The notes beneath the pieces are model-generated. The model made no database searches, was not told the origin of the DNA, and saw only the letters and a list, made by a program, of their open reading frames with translations. A stretch of DNA of 64,000 nt from DAOUKH01 sp034421515 (GTDB lineage Bacteria; Chloroflexota; Dehalococcoidia; SHYB01), in contig DAOUKH010000023.1 in the NCBI GenBank assembly GCA_034421515.1, positions 62,001-126,000 of the forward strand, read 5' to 3'. How positions within the stretch are numbered: the first letter of the stretch is position 1; the number at the start of each line of letters is the position of its first letter. Below, one piece after another: positions 32,499 through 41,076 of the stretch. The translations under genes and the position numbers were made by a program.

Positions 32499-33872
32499 TC
32501 AAGCGCCGCCACGCGACGTTCTGAGGCCGGCGAAGAGCGCCGTCACGCTATCGGCCTCCTCCAACGAGGCCACTAGGGCTAGGGTTCGCGCGACCGCTTG
32601 GGCGCCGATGACCGGCTCGGCGAACCGGCCGAACTTTCCGACGGTGTCCGCCCACTGCATGGGAGTGTCAGGGTGACCGACGTAGCCGTCGGCAACGAGG
32701 TGATGCGCCTCGCCGTCGGCGACGATGCCGATCTCGGCGTAGGAGTCTTGGTAGCCTCCGCGCGGTGAAGATGCCGGAATGCCCATCAGTTGGACTTGTT
32801 CGGCCAGCTGTCGAATGACGGCGTCGCCGACGGTGTCTTCGCGGAAGGTGCGGGGGTCGCCCACGTCCCGGGCAAGGGCCGCCGCGATGGTGAACGGGAG
32901 ACTGTACTGCATCCCCATGACGGTCGTCGGCCGTTTCTCTCCGTGCTTCGCCAGGGTGGCCTCACTCGTCGTAACGGCGATGCTTCGAATCTTCTTGGGA
33001 TCCGGCTGGTGCTCCCTTCGAAATCGGTCCACGGCATGGACGGCCCCGTGAAAGCTGCCGTGGCAGGCGAAGGGGCGCATCAGCAGGTGCAGCATCCGCC
33101 ATTCGCGGCCGAGCTCGTTGGTAATCTCGTCCGGTTCGGCGGCGGCGGAGTAGGCGTTGAGGAAGCCGTGGGCGCCCTCGAGTACCGTCGTTGGGCCCGT
33201 CATTCCCATGCTCGCGAAGAGGGCCGCCTCCAGGCCCATCTGACTCCCACGTCCCACGTGGAGCCGCTTCGTCATCGCGCCTTCGAGCTTGAACTCCAGG
33301 AGCGATCCCCCATGGGAGCCGGCGATGCCCAAGGCATGGGCGGCGGTTGCGTCGTCGAGCCCGAGGAGCCTGCTCGCGGCCGCGGCCGCGCCGAAGGCGG
33401 CGTTTGTTCCCGGTCCGTGGAAGCCTCGCACGTCCTCCACGGACCGGGTCGCGGCCAGGCCAATTCTGCAGAGGGCCTCGTAGCCGATGACCAATGCGGC
33501 GAGGAATGCCTTTCCGCCCAGGGCCTCCCGCTCTGCCAGGGCAGCCGCGGCGGGGAAGACCGCCGCGCCGGGATGGCACGAGCCTGGCAAATAGCCGTGG
33601 TCGGCCTCGAGCGCGCCGATGGCGACGCCGTTGACAAGTGAGGCGAGCGATGGCGATGTCTGCCAAGAACGTCCGAAGACGGAGCATGCCGCGGATGCTT
33701 TCGCCGTGAGGGCGAAGTCGGCCGCCATTCGCGGCTCCGGTCGGTTCGCGCCGGCGACCCCGCAAGCGAGGTTGTCGAGGATGTACAAACGCATCCGGTC
33801 GACCACCTCTGCCGGTAGATCGTCGTACGTCGTCTCGACGATGAACTCGGCGAGGTCGCGCGTCTGCCCCAT
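32499..33872 (-). CDS. MmgE/PrpD-family protein
   Basis: A 457-residue member of the MmgE/PrpD family (2-methylcitrate dehydratase, iminodisuccinate epimerase, cis-aconitate decarboxylase fold). Seen: an N-terminal helix (TRDLAEFIVETTYDDLPAEVVDRM), HGYLPGSCHPGAAVFPAAAALAE, KRLHVGRGSQMGLEAALFA and a C-terminal domain with a KHGEKRPTTVMGMQYSLPF segment. The family dehydrates or isomerises hydroxy-di- or tricarboxylic acids. It begins 3 bp after the stop of the hydroxyacid dehydrogenase, with which it is surely co-transcribed. Confidence 0.9.
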   Translation of the reverse strand: MGQTRDLAEFIVETTYDDLPAEVVDRMRLYILDNLACGVAGANRPEPRMAADFALTAKASAACSVFGRSWQTSPSLASLVNGVAIGALEADHGYLPGSCHPGAAVFPAAAALAEREALGGKAFLAALVIGYEALCRIGLAATRSVEDVRGFHGPGTNAAFGAAAAASRLLGLDDATAAHALGIAGSHGGSLLEFKLEGAMTKRLHVGRGSQMGLEAALFASMGMTGPTTVLEGAHGFLNAYSAAAEPDEITNELGREWRMLHLLMRPFACHGSFHGAVHAVDRFRREHQPDPKKIRSIAVTTSEATLAKHGEKRPTTVMGMQYSLPFTIAAALARDVGDPRTFREDTVGDAVIRQLAEQVQLMGIPASSPRGGYQDSYAEIGIVADGEAHHLVADGYVGHPDTPMQWADTVGKFGRFAEPVIGAQAVARTLALVASLEEADSVTALFAGLRTSRGGA

Positions 33873-33875
33873 GGG

Positions 33876-34940
33876 CTAGGCTCCGCCGGGGCGAGCCGTC
33901 CACCGGAGGTGCGCCGAGTCGAGCACTTCCGGATTGACGAGGTTGGGCAGGGACTCGCCGCAAAGGAAGCGTTTGAGTGTGGCGGTGTAGAGCTCGGACT
34001 GGTGCCGCACCTGGTCCGACGAGGCGCCGCCGATGTGCGGTGTCGCGATGACGCGCTCGTGGTGAAGCAGCGGATGGTCCGGACGAACGGGCTCTTCGTG
34101 AAAAACGTCGAGCGCGGCCCCTGCGATCCACTGCTCCTCGAGCGCTGTCTGCAGCGCCGCCTCGTCGACGAGGGCCGCCCTCGCCGTGTTGACCAAGTAA
34201 GCCGTGGACTTCATCGCGCGGAGCTCCGCCACTCCGAGCAAGCCCTTGGTCGTGTCATTCACGGGAGCGTGGAGCGAGACGAAGTCGGACTCCCTGAGCA
34301 GGCGGTCGAGCGGGACGGGCTCGACGCCCAGCCTGCGCGCGGCCTCGCCAGACACGAACGGATCGTGGCCGATCAGGGTCACGCCGAAGCCCGACAGCCG
34401 CCTCGCCGTCTCCGCGCCGATGGCGCCGAGCCCGATGAGGCCGACGGTGCGCCCCGCAAGCTCGAAGCCGGTGAAGTTGCGATAGACCCACTCCATGGGA
34501 CGGTCGCCGGCCTCCTCTACCCAGCTACCGATCCCGGCAACGGCCGGGGCAATCCGGCGGGCGCACATGATGATGAAGGCGACGGTGAGATCGGCGACGG
34601 CCGCCGCGTTCATGCCGGGCGCGTTGCAGAGAAGAATCCCACAGCGGGTCGCGGCTTCGAGATCGACGGGAGGATTGCGCCCTGCGAACACCACGAGCTT
34701 CAGTGCCTCGGCGGCGGCGTAGACGGCGTCGGCCATATGGACGACGGGGTCCTGCTCCTCGAGAAGCAGCACGTCCATACCGCCGAGGCGGCGGACGAGG
34801 TCGGCCGACGACCATCGCTCTCCGGGCTGCCACTGGGCTTGCTCCAGGTCGACCAGCCGCCGGAGCTCCGCCGCGGCTGGCGCACCCAACCGGGCCGCGG
34901 CCAAGACTCGCGGCCGATCAGCGACTCGCTTTGCGGTCAA
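33876..34940 (-). CDS. D-2-hydroxyacid dehydrogenase (NAD-binding)
   Basis: A 354-residue D-isomer-specific 2-hydroxyacid dehydrogenase. The NAD motif GLGAIGAETARRL is central, with the catalytic set Arg (LVNTARAALVD), Glu (DVFHEEP) and His (TPHIGG). It would reduce a 2-oxo acid or oxidise a D-2-hydroxy acid. The best start is TTG at 34940, which overlaps the upstream SDR stop (TTGA) and has a GGGGGAG site; the frame to 35015 lies wholly inside the SDR. The next in-frame Met is too far in. Translation is probably coupled to the SDR. Confidence 0.88.
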   Translation of the reverse strand: MTAKRVADRPRVLAAARLGAPAAAELRRLVDLEQAQWQPGERWSSADLVRRLGGMDVLLLEEQDPVVHMADAVYAAAEALKLVVFAGRNPPVDLEAATRCGILLCNAPGMNAAAVADLTVAFIIMCARRIAPAVAGIGSWVEEAGDRPMEWVYRNFTGFELAGRTVGLIGLGAIGAETARRLSGFGVTLIGHDPFVSGEAARRLGVEPVPLDRLLRESDFVSLHAPVNDTTKGLLGVAELRAMKSTAYLVNTARAALVDEAALQTALEEQWIAGAALDVFHEEPVRPDHPLLHHERVIATPHIGGASSDQVRHQSELYTATLKRFLCGESLPNLVNPEVLDSAHLRWTARPGGA

Positions 34941-35698
34941 AGGAAGGCTCCCCCGTTGACCATGATGACTTGGCGCGTGATGAAGGAGGCATCGTCCGTG
35001 GCCAGAAAGGCGCACATCGCGGCCACTTCTTCGGGAGTCCCCAGCCGGCCCATCGGTACCTTAGCGACGTGGCTTCGTTGAGAGAGGTCCTGCGCGGCGT
35101 ACCATTCCGGGTGGGCCCGCTCGGTATCCGTGGTACCGGGGACGACGCAGTTGGCACGGATGTGGCGATCGGCGAACTCCGTGGCGAGCGCCTTGGTCAA
35201 GCCGATCAGCCCGGCCTTTGACGCGGCGACGTGTGCGCGGTCGGCGCTAGTCCCAAAGGCCGCCGGCCCGCCGATGGTGATGATCGAGCCCCGGCCGACT
35301 TCTAGCATGTGCGGCACGAAGACCTTGGACAGATAGAACGCCGCATCGAGGTTCACGGCCATGGCGCGGCGCCAAAGCTCCGGGGTCAGCTCTAGCAAGG
35401 AAGCGCCTGGCCTGATCGCCGCGTTGCTCACTAGGATTTCCACCGGCCCCAGGCGGTCCTTGACCTCCTGCCCCAGACGCTCGACCTCGGCATAGTCGGC
35501 GACGTCGGCCGTGAAGGCCATGGCGGCTCCGCCCTTGGCCGCGGCATCTTGGGCCGTGGCCTCGGCCGCCGCGGGGTCGGTCAGGCCATGTACGGCGACG
35601 CCGGCGCCCAAGTCGGCCAGGGCGAGGACGATAGCGCGGCCGATGTTCTTGCCGCCCCCGGTAACGAGCGCGACGCGCCCCTCCAGCTTACGAGTCAT
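34937..35698 (-). CDS. SDR-family protein with degenerate active site
   Basis: A 253-residue classical-length SDR: TGGGKNIG nucleotide motif (13-20), NAA at 92-94, ending VMVNGGAFL. However, the catalytic Tyr-x3-Lys reads Val157-Ala-Ala-Ser-Lys161 (preceded by His156), and the catalytic Ser position is Gly (ITIGGPAAFG). The nucleotides of this region read cleanly, so it is not a local frameshift. It may bind cofactor without classical catalysis, or use His156. Its start overlaps the Ldh gene by 11 bp and its stop overlaps the next gene, so it is firmly part of the operon. Confidence 0.9.
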   Translation of the reverse strand: MTRKLEGRVALVTGGGKNIGRAIVLALADLGAGVAVHGLTDPAAAEATAQDAAAKGGAAMAFTADVADYAEVERLGQEVKDRLGPVEILVSNAAIRPGASLLELTPELWRRAMAVNLDAAFYLSKVFVPHMLEVGRGSIITIGGPAAFGTSADRAHVAASKAGLIGLTKALATEFADRHIRANCVVPGTTDTERAHPEWYAAQDLSQRSHVAKVPMGRLGTPEEVAAMCAFLATDDASFITRQVIMVNGGAFL

Positions 35699-36776
35699 CC
35701 GACGCCTCCCAGGCGGCCGCTGCCGGAAATACGACGCCCAAGTCGGCGCCTATGCTCCGTAGCTCGCGGACCAGCGCGTCATGCAGCGGCACCCCGTCGC
35801 GTCCACGCTCTGCGGCGCGGAGCCACTCGATCTCGCCCGGATAGTAGACCGTGTCGAACCCGGGGCGGCGCGCCGACTCCTTCCACTGGGCGATCACGTC
35901 GTCGACTCCAGCCTTGAACGCGCCGACGTCGGTGAACCGTGCAACGTCGACCGCAAGAAAGAAGTGTCCGACCTCCGCAGCGAAGGCGCCTTGGCCCACC
36001 TTCAGCGACTTGTTGGCGGTGAAGGGACCGCCGCCCAATAGTCCTGCCAGCACGGAGAACACGAACATAAGGCCCGACCCCTTGTAGGCGCCGAACGGGA
36101 TCGCGGCATGGGCCCGGGCCGGGTCCACCGTTTCGTTGCCTTCGGCGTCGAGCGCCATGCCTTCTGGGATTTCCGCCCCTTGTTCGGCGGCGAGCCGTAC
36201 GTTCCCGAATGCGAGCACGCTCGTGGCCATGTCGAGCACCGGCGGGTCGTATTGGGCGCTGGGTAGGGCGAACGCCATGGGGGTATTCGGCGCGATCGGC
36301 TCCCGACTTCCCCAAGGGGCCATCACCCTCGACGTGGTGGAAACCGTGATGCCGACCATGTCGTGTTCAACCGCCATCAATGAGTAGTAGGCCAGCGCGC
36401 CCTGGTGGTTGCTGTTGACCACGTTCACCCATCCGACGCCGGTCTCCCGCGCCTTGTCTATGGCGAGCCGCGTAGCCCGAACGCTCGCGACCTGCCCCGC
36501 GGCGCGGTCCGCGTCGAGCACGGCCATCGACGGCCCCTGCTTGACCGTCTTCATCGCGGGACATGGGTTGATGACTCCTTGGCGCAGCCGGTCAGCGTAG
36601 ATCGGCAGCATATCGAGGCCGTGGGTATCGACCCCGCGGAGGTTGGCATGTACCAGTACGTCGGCGGTGATCTTCGCATCGCCTTCCGGCATGCCGAGGG
36701 TGCGAAATACGAGGGCGGCGAAGTCGCTAAGGTCTTGCCCAACAAACCGACGCTTGCCACCGCTCGGGGCGGTCAT
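35688..36776 (-). CDS. Ldh-family (malate/L-lactate dehydrogenase type 2) oxidoreductase
   Basis: A 362-residue NAD(P)-dependent 2-hydroxyacid dehydrogenase of the MDH2/ureidoglycolate/L-sulfolactate family, unrelated to Rossmann lactate dehydrogenases. Seen: RGVDTHGLDMLPIYADRL (His52), VNSNHQGALAYYS (catalytic His region), and IAPNTPMAFALP. It oxidises an L-2-hydroxy acid to a 2-oxo acid. The ATG at 36776 has a GGAGGAGC site; the longer frame to 36956 is not supported. It is the first gene of the minus arm of the catabolic island. Confidence 0.9.
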   Translation of the reverse strand: MTAPSGGKRRFVGQDLSDFAALVFRTLGMPEGDAKITADVLVHANLRGVDTHGLDMLPIYADRLRQGVINPCPAMKTVKQGPSMAVLDADRAAGQVASVRATRLAIDKARETGVGWVNVVNSNHQGALAYYSLMAVEHDMVGITVSTTSRVMAPWGSREPIAPNTPMAFALPSAQYDPPVLDMATSVLAFGNVRLAAEQGAEIPEGMALDAEGNETVDPARAHAAIPFGAYKGSGLMFVFSVLAGLLGGGPFTANKSLKVGQGAFAAEVGHFFLAVDVARFTDVGAFKAGVDDVIAQWKESARRPGFDTVYYPGEIEWLRAAERGRDGVPLHDALVRELRSIGADLGVVFPAAAAWEASDDS

Positions 36777-36795
36777 GGCGCTCCTCCGGCGGCGG

Positions 36796-36824
36796 TTGAC
36801 AAGGATTCGCGCGGGGGACACCAT
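36796..36824 (+). promoter_or_regulatory. Possible promoter of the plus catabolic arm
   Basis: TTGACA (36796-36801), 17 bp, CACCAT (36819-36824; weak -10). It lies in the 117-bp gap between the divergent arms, just beyond the Ldh ribosome site. Confidence 0.4.
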
Positions 36825-36893
36825 TGCGGCACCTCCGGTGTGCCGGCCGCCACTCGGACCCCGGCCGGGAACCGCGACTCGGGGGCGCAAGCG

Positions 36894-38147
36894 GTGCAAG
36901 GCCCCTCTCCGTTCCTCCCCCTGTCCACCATCCGCGTGGTCGATTTCGGTCGACACGTGGCGGGGTCACATGCCACCCGCATTCTAGCCGATCTCGGCGC
37001 CGAGACCATCCGCGTCGAGAGCTTCCACTCCTACGATCCAACACGGGCGAGCAATCCGATACCGGGCGGAGAACCGGGAAGCCTGGACCGGAGCGCCTTG
37101 TGGATCAACATCAACCGGAATAAACGGAGCGTTTCCCTCAACCTCTGGCACCCGGAGGCGCTGGGCCTTCTGAAGCGGCTCGTGTCGCTCTCCGACATCC
37201 TGGTCGAGAATTTTCATCCGCGTGTCACGGAAGCGTGGGGCCTGGCGTACGAGGACGCTCGCAAACTGAACCCGGCCCTGATCTACGTCAGCATCACCGG
37301 GTTTGGTCACCAAGGCCGCCATCGCGACTACATCACGTTCGGCCCCACGGCCCAAGCCCTGACCGGCCAGACCTTCATGAGCGGTCTCCCCGGGAAGGAG
37401 CCGGCGGGCTTTGGATTCTCCTATCTCGACCACATGGCCGGATACAACGGCGCCATCGCCGCATTGGCTGCGTTGGAGCATCGTCACGAGACGGGACGCG
37501 GACAGCACGTCGACGTATCGCAGATCGAAACGGGGGTAGCCCTTACCGGCCCCGCGATCCTCGACCGGTGCGTCAACGGACGCGCGTACCGAAGGGCAGG
37601 CACCCCTCCCGGAAATAGGAGCGCGCACCGCCCGGCCTGCCCAGAGGGCATCTTTCCGTGCCGGGGAGAAGACGCGTGGTGCGCCATCACGGTCCAGGAC
37701 GACGCCGCATGGAAGCGTCTCGCCGGGGCGCTCGGGAGTCCGGCATGGATGGAGGATCCGCGCCTTTGGGAGACGGCCAGGCGCCTCGCCCATCGTGACG
37801 AGGTGGAGGACAACCTGGCGCGCGAGACGCGGCGCTTCGGCAAGTTCGATCTGATGGCCATGCTGCAAGCCGCAGGGGTGGCGGCGGGCGTGGTGCAGAG
37901 CCCGGAAGACCGGGCGGAGCGAGACCCGCAGCTCGCCGAGCGCGGCCTCTTTGCGGCCTTCCGGCACCCCGACCTGGGTACGTGGCGGACGGACGGGCTG
38001 CCTTTCCTGGTCTCGGGCCGCCGGGCCGGCGGAGCGGTGCGTCCGCCGCCGCGCATCGACGGAGACAACGGCTACGTGCTGGGCGAGATCTTGGGACTTC
38101 CCGAGAAGGAGCTTCGAGCCCTGGAGGCCGAAGGAGCCATCTCGTGA
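36894..38147 (+). CDS. CaiB/BaiF-family CoA-transferase, subunit A type
   Basis: A 417-residue class III CoA-transferase: IRVVDFGRHVAGSHATRILADLGAETIRVE at the N-terminus, NRNKRSVSLNL, YVSITGFGHQG, GRGQHVDVSQIE and a C-terminal domain with CRGEDAWCAI and QAAGVAAGVVQS. No Met is available, so GTG at 36894 (after GGGGGCG) is chosen; it gives normal family length. It overlaps the next CoA-transferase by GTGA. It resembles the C-terminal half of the fused protein at 10008, so the two adjacent genes probably form a heteromer that activates an acid to its CoA ester. Confidence 0.88.
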   Translation: MQGPSPFLPLSTIRVVDFGRHVAGSHATRILADLGAETIRVESFHSYDPTRASNPIPGGEPGSLDRSALWININRNKRSVSLNLWHPEALGLLKRLVSLSDILVENFHPRVTEAWGLAYEDARKLNPALIYVSITGFGHQGRHRDYITFGPTAQALTGQTFMSGLPGKEPAGFGFSYLDHMAGYNGAIAALAALEHRHETGRGQHVDVSQIETGVALTGPAILDRCVNGRAYRRAGTPPGNRSAHRPACPEGIFPCRGEDAWCAITVQDDAAWKRLAGALGSPAWMEDPRLWETARRLAHRDEVEDNLARETRRFGKFDLMAMLQAAGVAAGVVQSPEDRAERDPQLAERGLFAAFRHPDLGTWRTDGLPFLVSGRRAGGAVRPPPRIDGDNGYVLGEILGLPEKELRALEAEGAIS

Positions 38148-39439
38148 AGAGGGAGGCCGGCGCGACGCGTGGCCCTTTGCAAGGCGTCAAAGTGCTGGAT
38201 CTGACCGACGAGCGCGCCCAGTTCTGCGGGAAGGTCTTGTCGGACCTCGGCGCCGACGTCATCCTCGTCGAGCCGCCCGAAGGGTCGGACGGTAGGCGGC
38301 TTGCTCCGTTCGCAGGCGACGCCCCGGACGGCGAAGGCAGCCTGTACTTCTGGAATTGCAACGCCGGAAAGCGGAGCGTGACGCTCGACGTGCGGTTGCC
38401 TCACGGGGCGAAGCTGCTGCGCGAGCTCATCGCGCCGGAGGCCGACGTGCTCATCGAGTCGTACGACCCGGGCTATCTCGACGGTCTTGGGGTTGGGTAC
38501 CCAGACCTAGCCGAAACCAATCTGGGCCTGGTCTTCGCCTCGATTACGCCGTTCGGCCAGACGGGCCCCTACAAGCAATACAAAGCGTCGGAGTTGGTGC
38601 AGTCGGCATTGGGAGGCATCGCCTATCTGTGCGGCTACGACGATGATTCCGGCGTGCCCCCGGTCGCACCCAGCAGCGAACCCGCGTCGCATCTGGGGGC
38701 CCAGTACGCGGCGTTGGCGGTCCTCGCCGCCTTGTGCGGCCGGCGCCTCACCGGCAAGGGGGCGTTCCTGGACATCTCCATTCACGAGGCGGTGAACTGT
38801 TCGACTGAATGGGCCATGCCGACGTACTTCTCCCTTGGGAAGAACGTCCGCCGACAGACGGGGCGGCACGCAACGCCGGAGCCGACCCAGCCCTGGCAGT
38901 TCAAGTGCCGAGACGGGAAGCATGTGAACTTGTTGGGAGTGCTACCTCGAGATGGCACGAGCTGGCGGAAGCTGCTGTCCTGGATGGACGAGCACGGGGC
39001 GGCGGGAGACCTCACGAGCCCGGAATACTCCGATTTCGTGTCGGGGCGGCTTCGCGCGGGGGCTTGGCGCGACGCGGACAAGACGCCGGAGGGGCGGCAC
39101 ATCATCGAGACCATCGTCAGGTTCGTTGAGGGGCTGGACAGCGAGGAGGTCTATCATGGCGGGCAGCAGCGAGGTCTCCCGTGGAGTGTGATCAGGGCCC
39201 CGGACGAGACGCTCGGGGACCCGCATCTTCGTGACCGTGGCTTCTTCACCTCAGTCGCGTATCCAGACTTGGGGAAGGAGGTCGTCCATTCCGACGTTCC
39301 CTACCGGTTCAGCGGGAGCCCCGCCGGCGTCCGGGGCAGAGCGCCCCGCTTGGGGGAGCACAACCGGGACATCTACGGCGGCGACCTTGATCTCGACGAG
39401 GCTACGATGGCTTCTCTGCGAAACGGCGGGGTGATCTAG
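38144..39439 (+). CDS. CaiB/BaiF-family CoA-transferase, subunit B type
   Basis: A 431-residue class III CoA-transferase: VKVLDLTDERAQFCGKVLSDLGADVILVEPPEG, NAGKRSVTLDV, PGYLDGLGVGY, ASITPFGQTGPYKQY, and KGAFLDISIHEA. GTG at 38144 overlaps the upstream stop (GTGA), implying translational coupling and equal amounts of both subunits. It resembles the N-terminal half of the fused enzyme at 10008, with the gene order reversed relative to that fusion. Substrate unknown; thiolase and DUF35 follow within 20 bp. Confidence 0.9.
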   Translation: MKREAGATRGPLQGVKVLDLTDERAQFCGKVLSDLGADVILVEPPEGSDGRRLAPFAGDAPDGEGSLYFWNCNAGKRSVTLDVRLPHGAKLLRELIAPEADVLIESYDPGYLDGLGVGYPDLAETNLGLVFASITPFGQTGPYKQYKASELVQSALGGIAYLCGYDDDSGVPPVAPSSEPASHLGAQYAALAVLAALCGRRLTGKGAFLDISIHEAVNCSTEWAMPTYFSLGKNVRRQTGRHATPEPTQPWQFKCRDGKHVNLLGVLPRDGTSWRKLLSWMDEHGAAGDLTSPEYSDFVSGRLRAGAWRDADKTPEGRHIIETIVRFVEGLDSEEVYHGGQQRGLPWSVIRAPDETLGDPHLRDRGFFTSVAYPDLGKEVVHSDVPYRFSGSPAGVRGRAPRLGEHNRDIYGGDLDLDEATMASLRNGGVI

Positions 39440-39458
39440 CTCGCCCAGGGGCTGCGGC

Positions 39459-40640
39459 ATGGCCTTTCTCGACGAACGGTACTGCATTGTCGGGGTCGGT
39501 GAGACCGACTACTCCCGCAACTCTGGAAGGACGACGCACGCCCTCGCCGTCGAGGCCGTCCGGCGGGCTGCCGACGACGCGGGTCTGGCGCCCTCAGAGA
39601 TCGACGGGCTCATGTGCTACCACGAGAACGATTCGGTCCAACCCTATTTCGTGGCAACCGATCTTGGAGCCACGCTCAGCTACTACATGGACACGCCCGG
39701 CGGTGGCAACGCGGCCGAGGCGCTGATCGGGACCGCGGCGGCGGTCATCGACGCCGGTCTGGCGAACGTGGTGGGCATCTACCGCTCGCTAAACGCCCGT
39801 TCCGGCATGCGCATCGGCGGAACGGGCGGCGGCTTCACGTCGGCGCGCAAGGGGAGCGGCGAGGCCCAATTCTGGCTGCCCTTTGGGCACAGCAGCGCTC
39901 CAGCGACCTACGCCCTCTTCGCCCACGCGCACATGCACCGCTACGGTACGACGAAGGAACAGCTCGGCGCGGTGGCCGTCAGCGCCCGCCGCAACGCCGC
40001 TCTCAACCCCAAGGCGGTGCTGCCCGGCCCCATAACGCTGGAGGACTACTACGCTGCGAGGCCGGTGGTCGACCCCTTCAACGTGATGGACTGTTGCCTC
40101 GAGTCCGACGGCGCCTGTGCGCTGATCGTGACCTCCGTGGAGCGCGCGAGGACGTTGCGGCAGCGTCCCGTCTACGTCAGCGGCGTCGTGGGCCGGGCGT
40201 GCGCGCCCCTGGCGAGGTGGCTGTGGGCCCAAGAAGACCCGCTCGACTGGCCCGGGCGCGAAGCGGGCGACCGGGTCTTCGAGATGGCGGGAGTGACCCG
40301 CCAGGAAATCGACGTGGCGGCGGTCTACGACTGCTTCAGCTTCACCGTCATCAACGAGTTGGAGAATCTCGGCTTTTGCGACAAGGGGGAAGGCGGTGCG
40401 TTCGTAGAAGAAGGACGTATCGGGCTGGAGGGTGACTTGCCGTTGAATCCCAACGGCGGACTTCTGGCGGAAGCCTACGTCAACGGCATGAACAACGTCG
40501 TCGAGCTTGTGCGGCAATTGCGGGGTACGGCCGACGCCGGCGGGGACTCCGGGAGCCGGCAGATAGTCGACGCCGAAGTCGCCCTGAGCGCGGCGAGCCT
40601 CCCCATGGGGTACGCAAGCGCCATGATTCTGCGGAGATAG
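39459..40640 (+). CDS. Thiolase-family (SCP-x type) protein
   Basis: A 393-residue thiolase-like protein: YCIVGVGETDYSRNSGRTTHALAVEA, the block VAAVYDCFSFTVINELENLGFCDKGEGGAF (Cys at the site where the 59-1165 paralogue has TGA), and a C-terminal NPNGGLLAEAYVNGMNNVVELVRQL. The usual HGG loop reads NGG, so the catalytic His of true thiolases is missing; this is common in aldolase-type members that work with DUF35. It starts 19 bp after the CoA-transferase and is followed after 2 bp by its DUF35 partner. Confidence 0.9.
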   Translation: MAFLDERYCIVGVGETDYSRNSGRTTHALAVEAVRRAADDAGLAPSEIDGLMCYHENDSVQPYFVATDLGATLSYYMDTPGGGNAAEALIGTAAAVIDAGLANVVGIYRSLNARSGMRIGGTGGGFTSARKGSGEAQFWLPFGHSSAPATYALFAHAHMHRYGTTKEQLGAVAVSARRNAALNPKAVLPGPITLEDYYAARPVVDPFNVMDCCLESDGACALIVTSVERARTLRQRPVYVSGVVGRACAPLARWLWAQEDPLDWPGREAGDRVFEMAGVTRQEIDVAAVYDCFSFTVINELENLGFCDKGEGGAFVEEGRIGLEGDLPLNPNGGLLAEAYVNGMNNVVELVRQLRGTADAGGDSGSRQIVDAEVALSAASLPMGYASAMILRR

Positions 40641-40642
40641 CC

Positions 40643-41056
40643 GTGGCCGCGTACACGAAGCCGCTGCCGACCCCGGACCCGGACACGCAAGCCTTTTGGG
40701 ACGGTTGCCGAGCGCATAGGCTGTTGATTCCGAAGTGCGTGGCGTGTGGGTGGCTCCGATGGCCGCCGCGCCCCGGCTGCCCTTGGTGTCATTCCACCGA
40801 CCGCGAGTGGATTGAAGTCAGCGGGCGCGGCACCGTCTATAGTTACGTGGTCTTCCGAAGGGCCTTCCTACCGGAGTTTCGAGATGACATCCCCTACGTG
40901 GTGGCGATCATCGAGCTGGAGGAGTCTCCGGCGGTCCGCATCCTCAGCAACGTGGTTGGTTGCAAGCCGGAGGATGTCGTCTTTGGGATGCCGGTGCGGG
41001 TACGGTTCGAGGATGTTACCGGCGACGTAACGCTGTTCAAGTTCACCCCCGCCTAA
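40643..41056 (+). CDS. DUF35 / OB-fold zinc-ribbon protein
   Basis: A 137-residue partner of the preceding thiolase: N-terminal helix (DTQAFWDGCRAHRL), zinc ribbon (Cys32, Cys35, Cys46, Cys49) and OB-fold with SGRGTVYSYVVFRRAF, ending VTLFKFTPA like the 1230 copy. GTG start at 40643, only 2 bp after the thiolase stop, so the two subunits are co-translated. Role by family: substrate channelling or activation in thiolase/aldolase complexes. Confidence 0.9.
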   Translation: MAAYTKPLPTPDPDTQAFWDGCRAHRLLIPKCVACGWLRWPPRPGCPWCHSTDREWIEVSGRGTVYSYVVFRRAFLPEFRDDIPYVVAIIELEESPAVRILSNVVGCKPEDVVFGMPVRVRFEDVTGDVTLFKFTPA

Positions 41057-41076
41057 GTCCAAGGAGACTTCGAATA

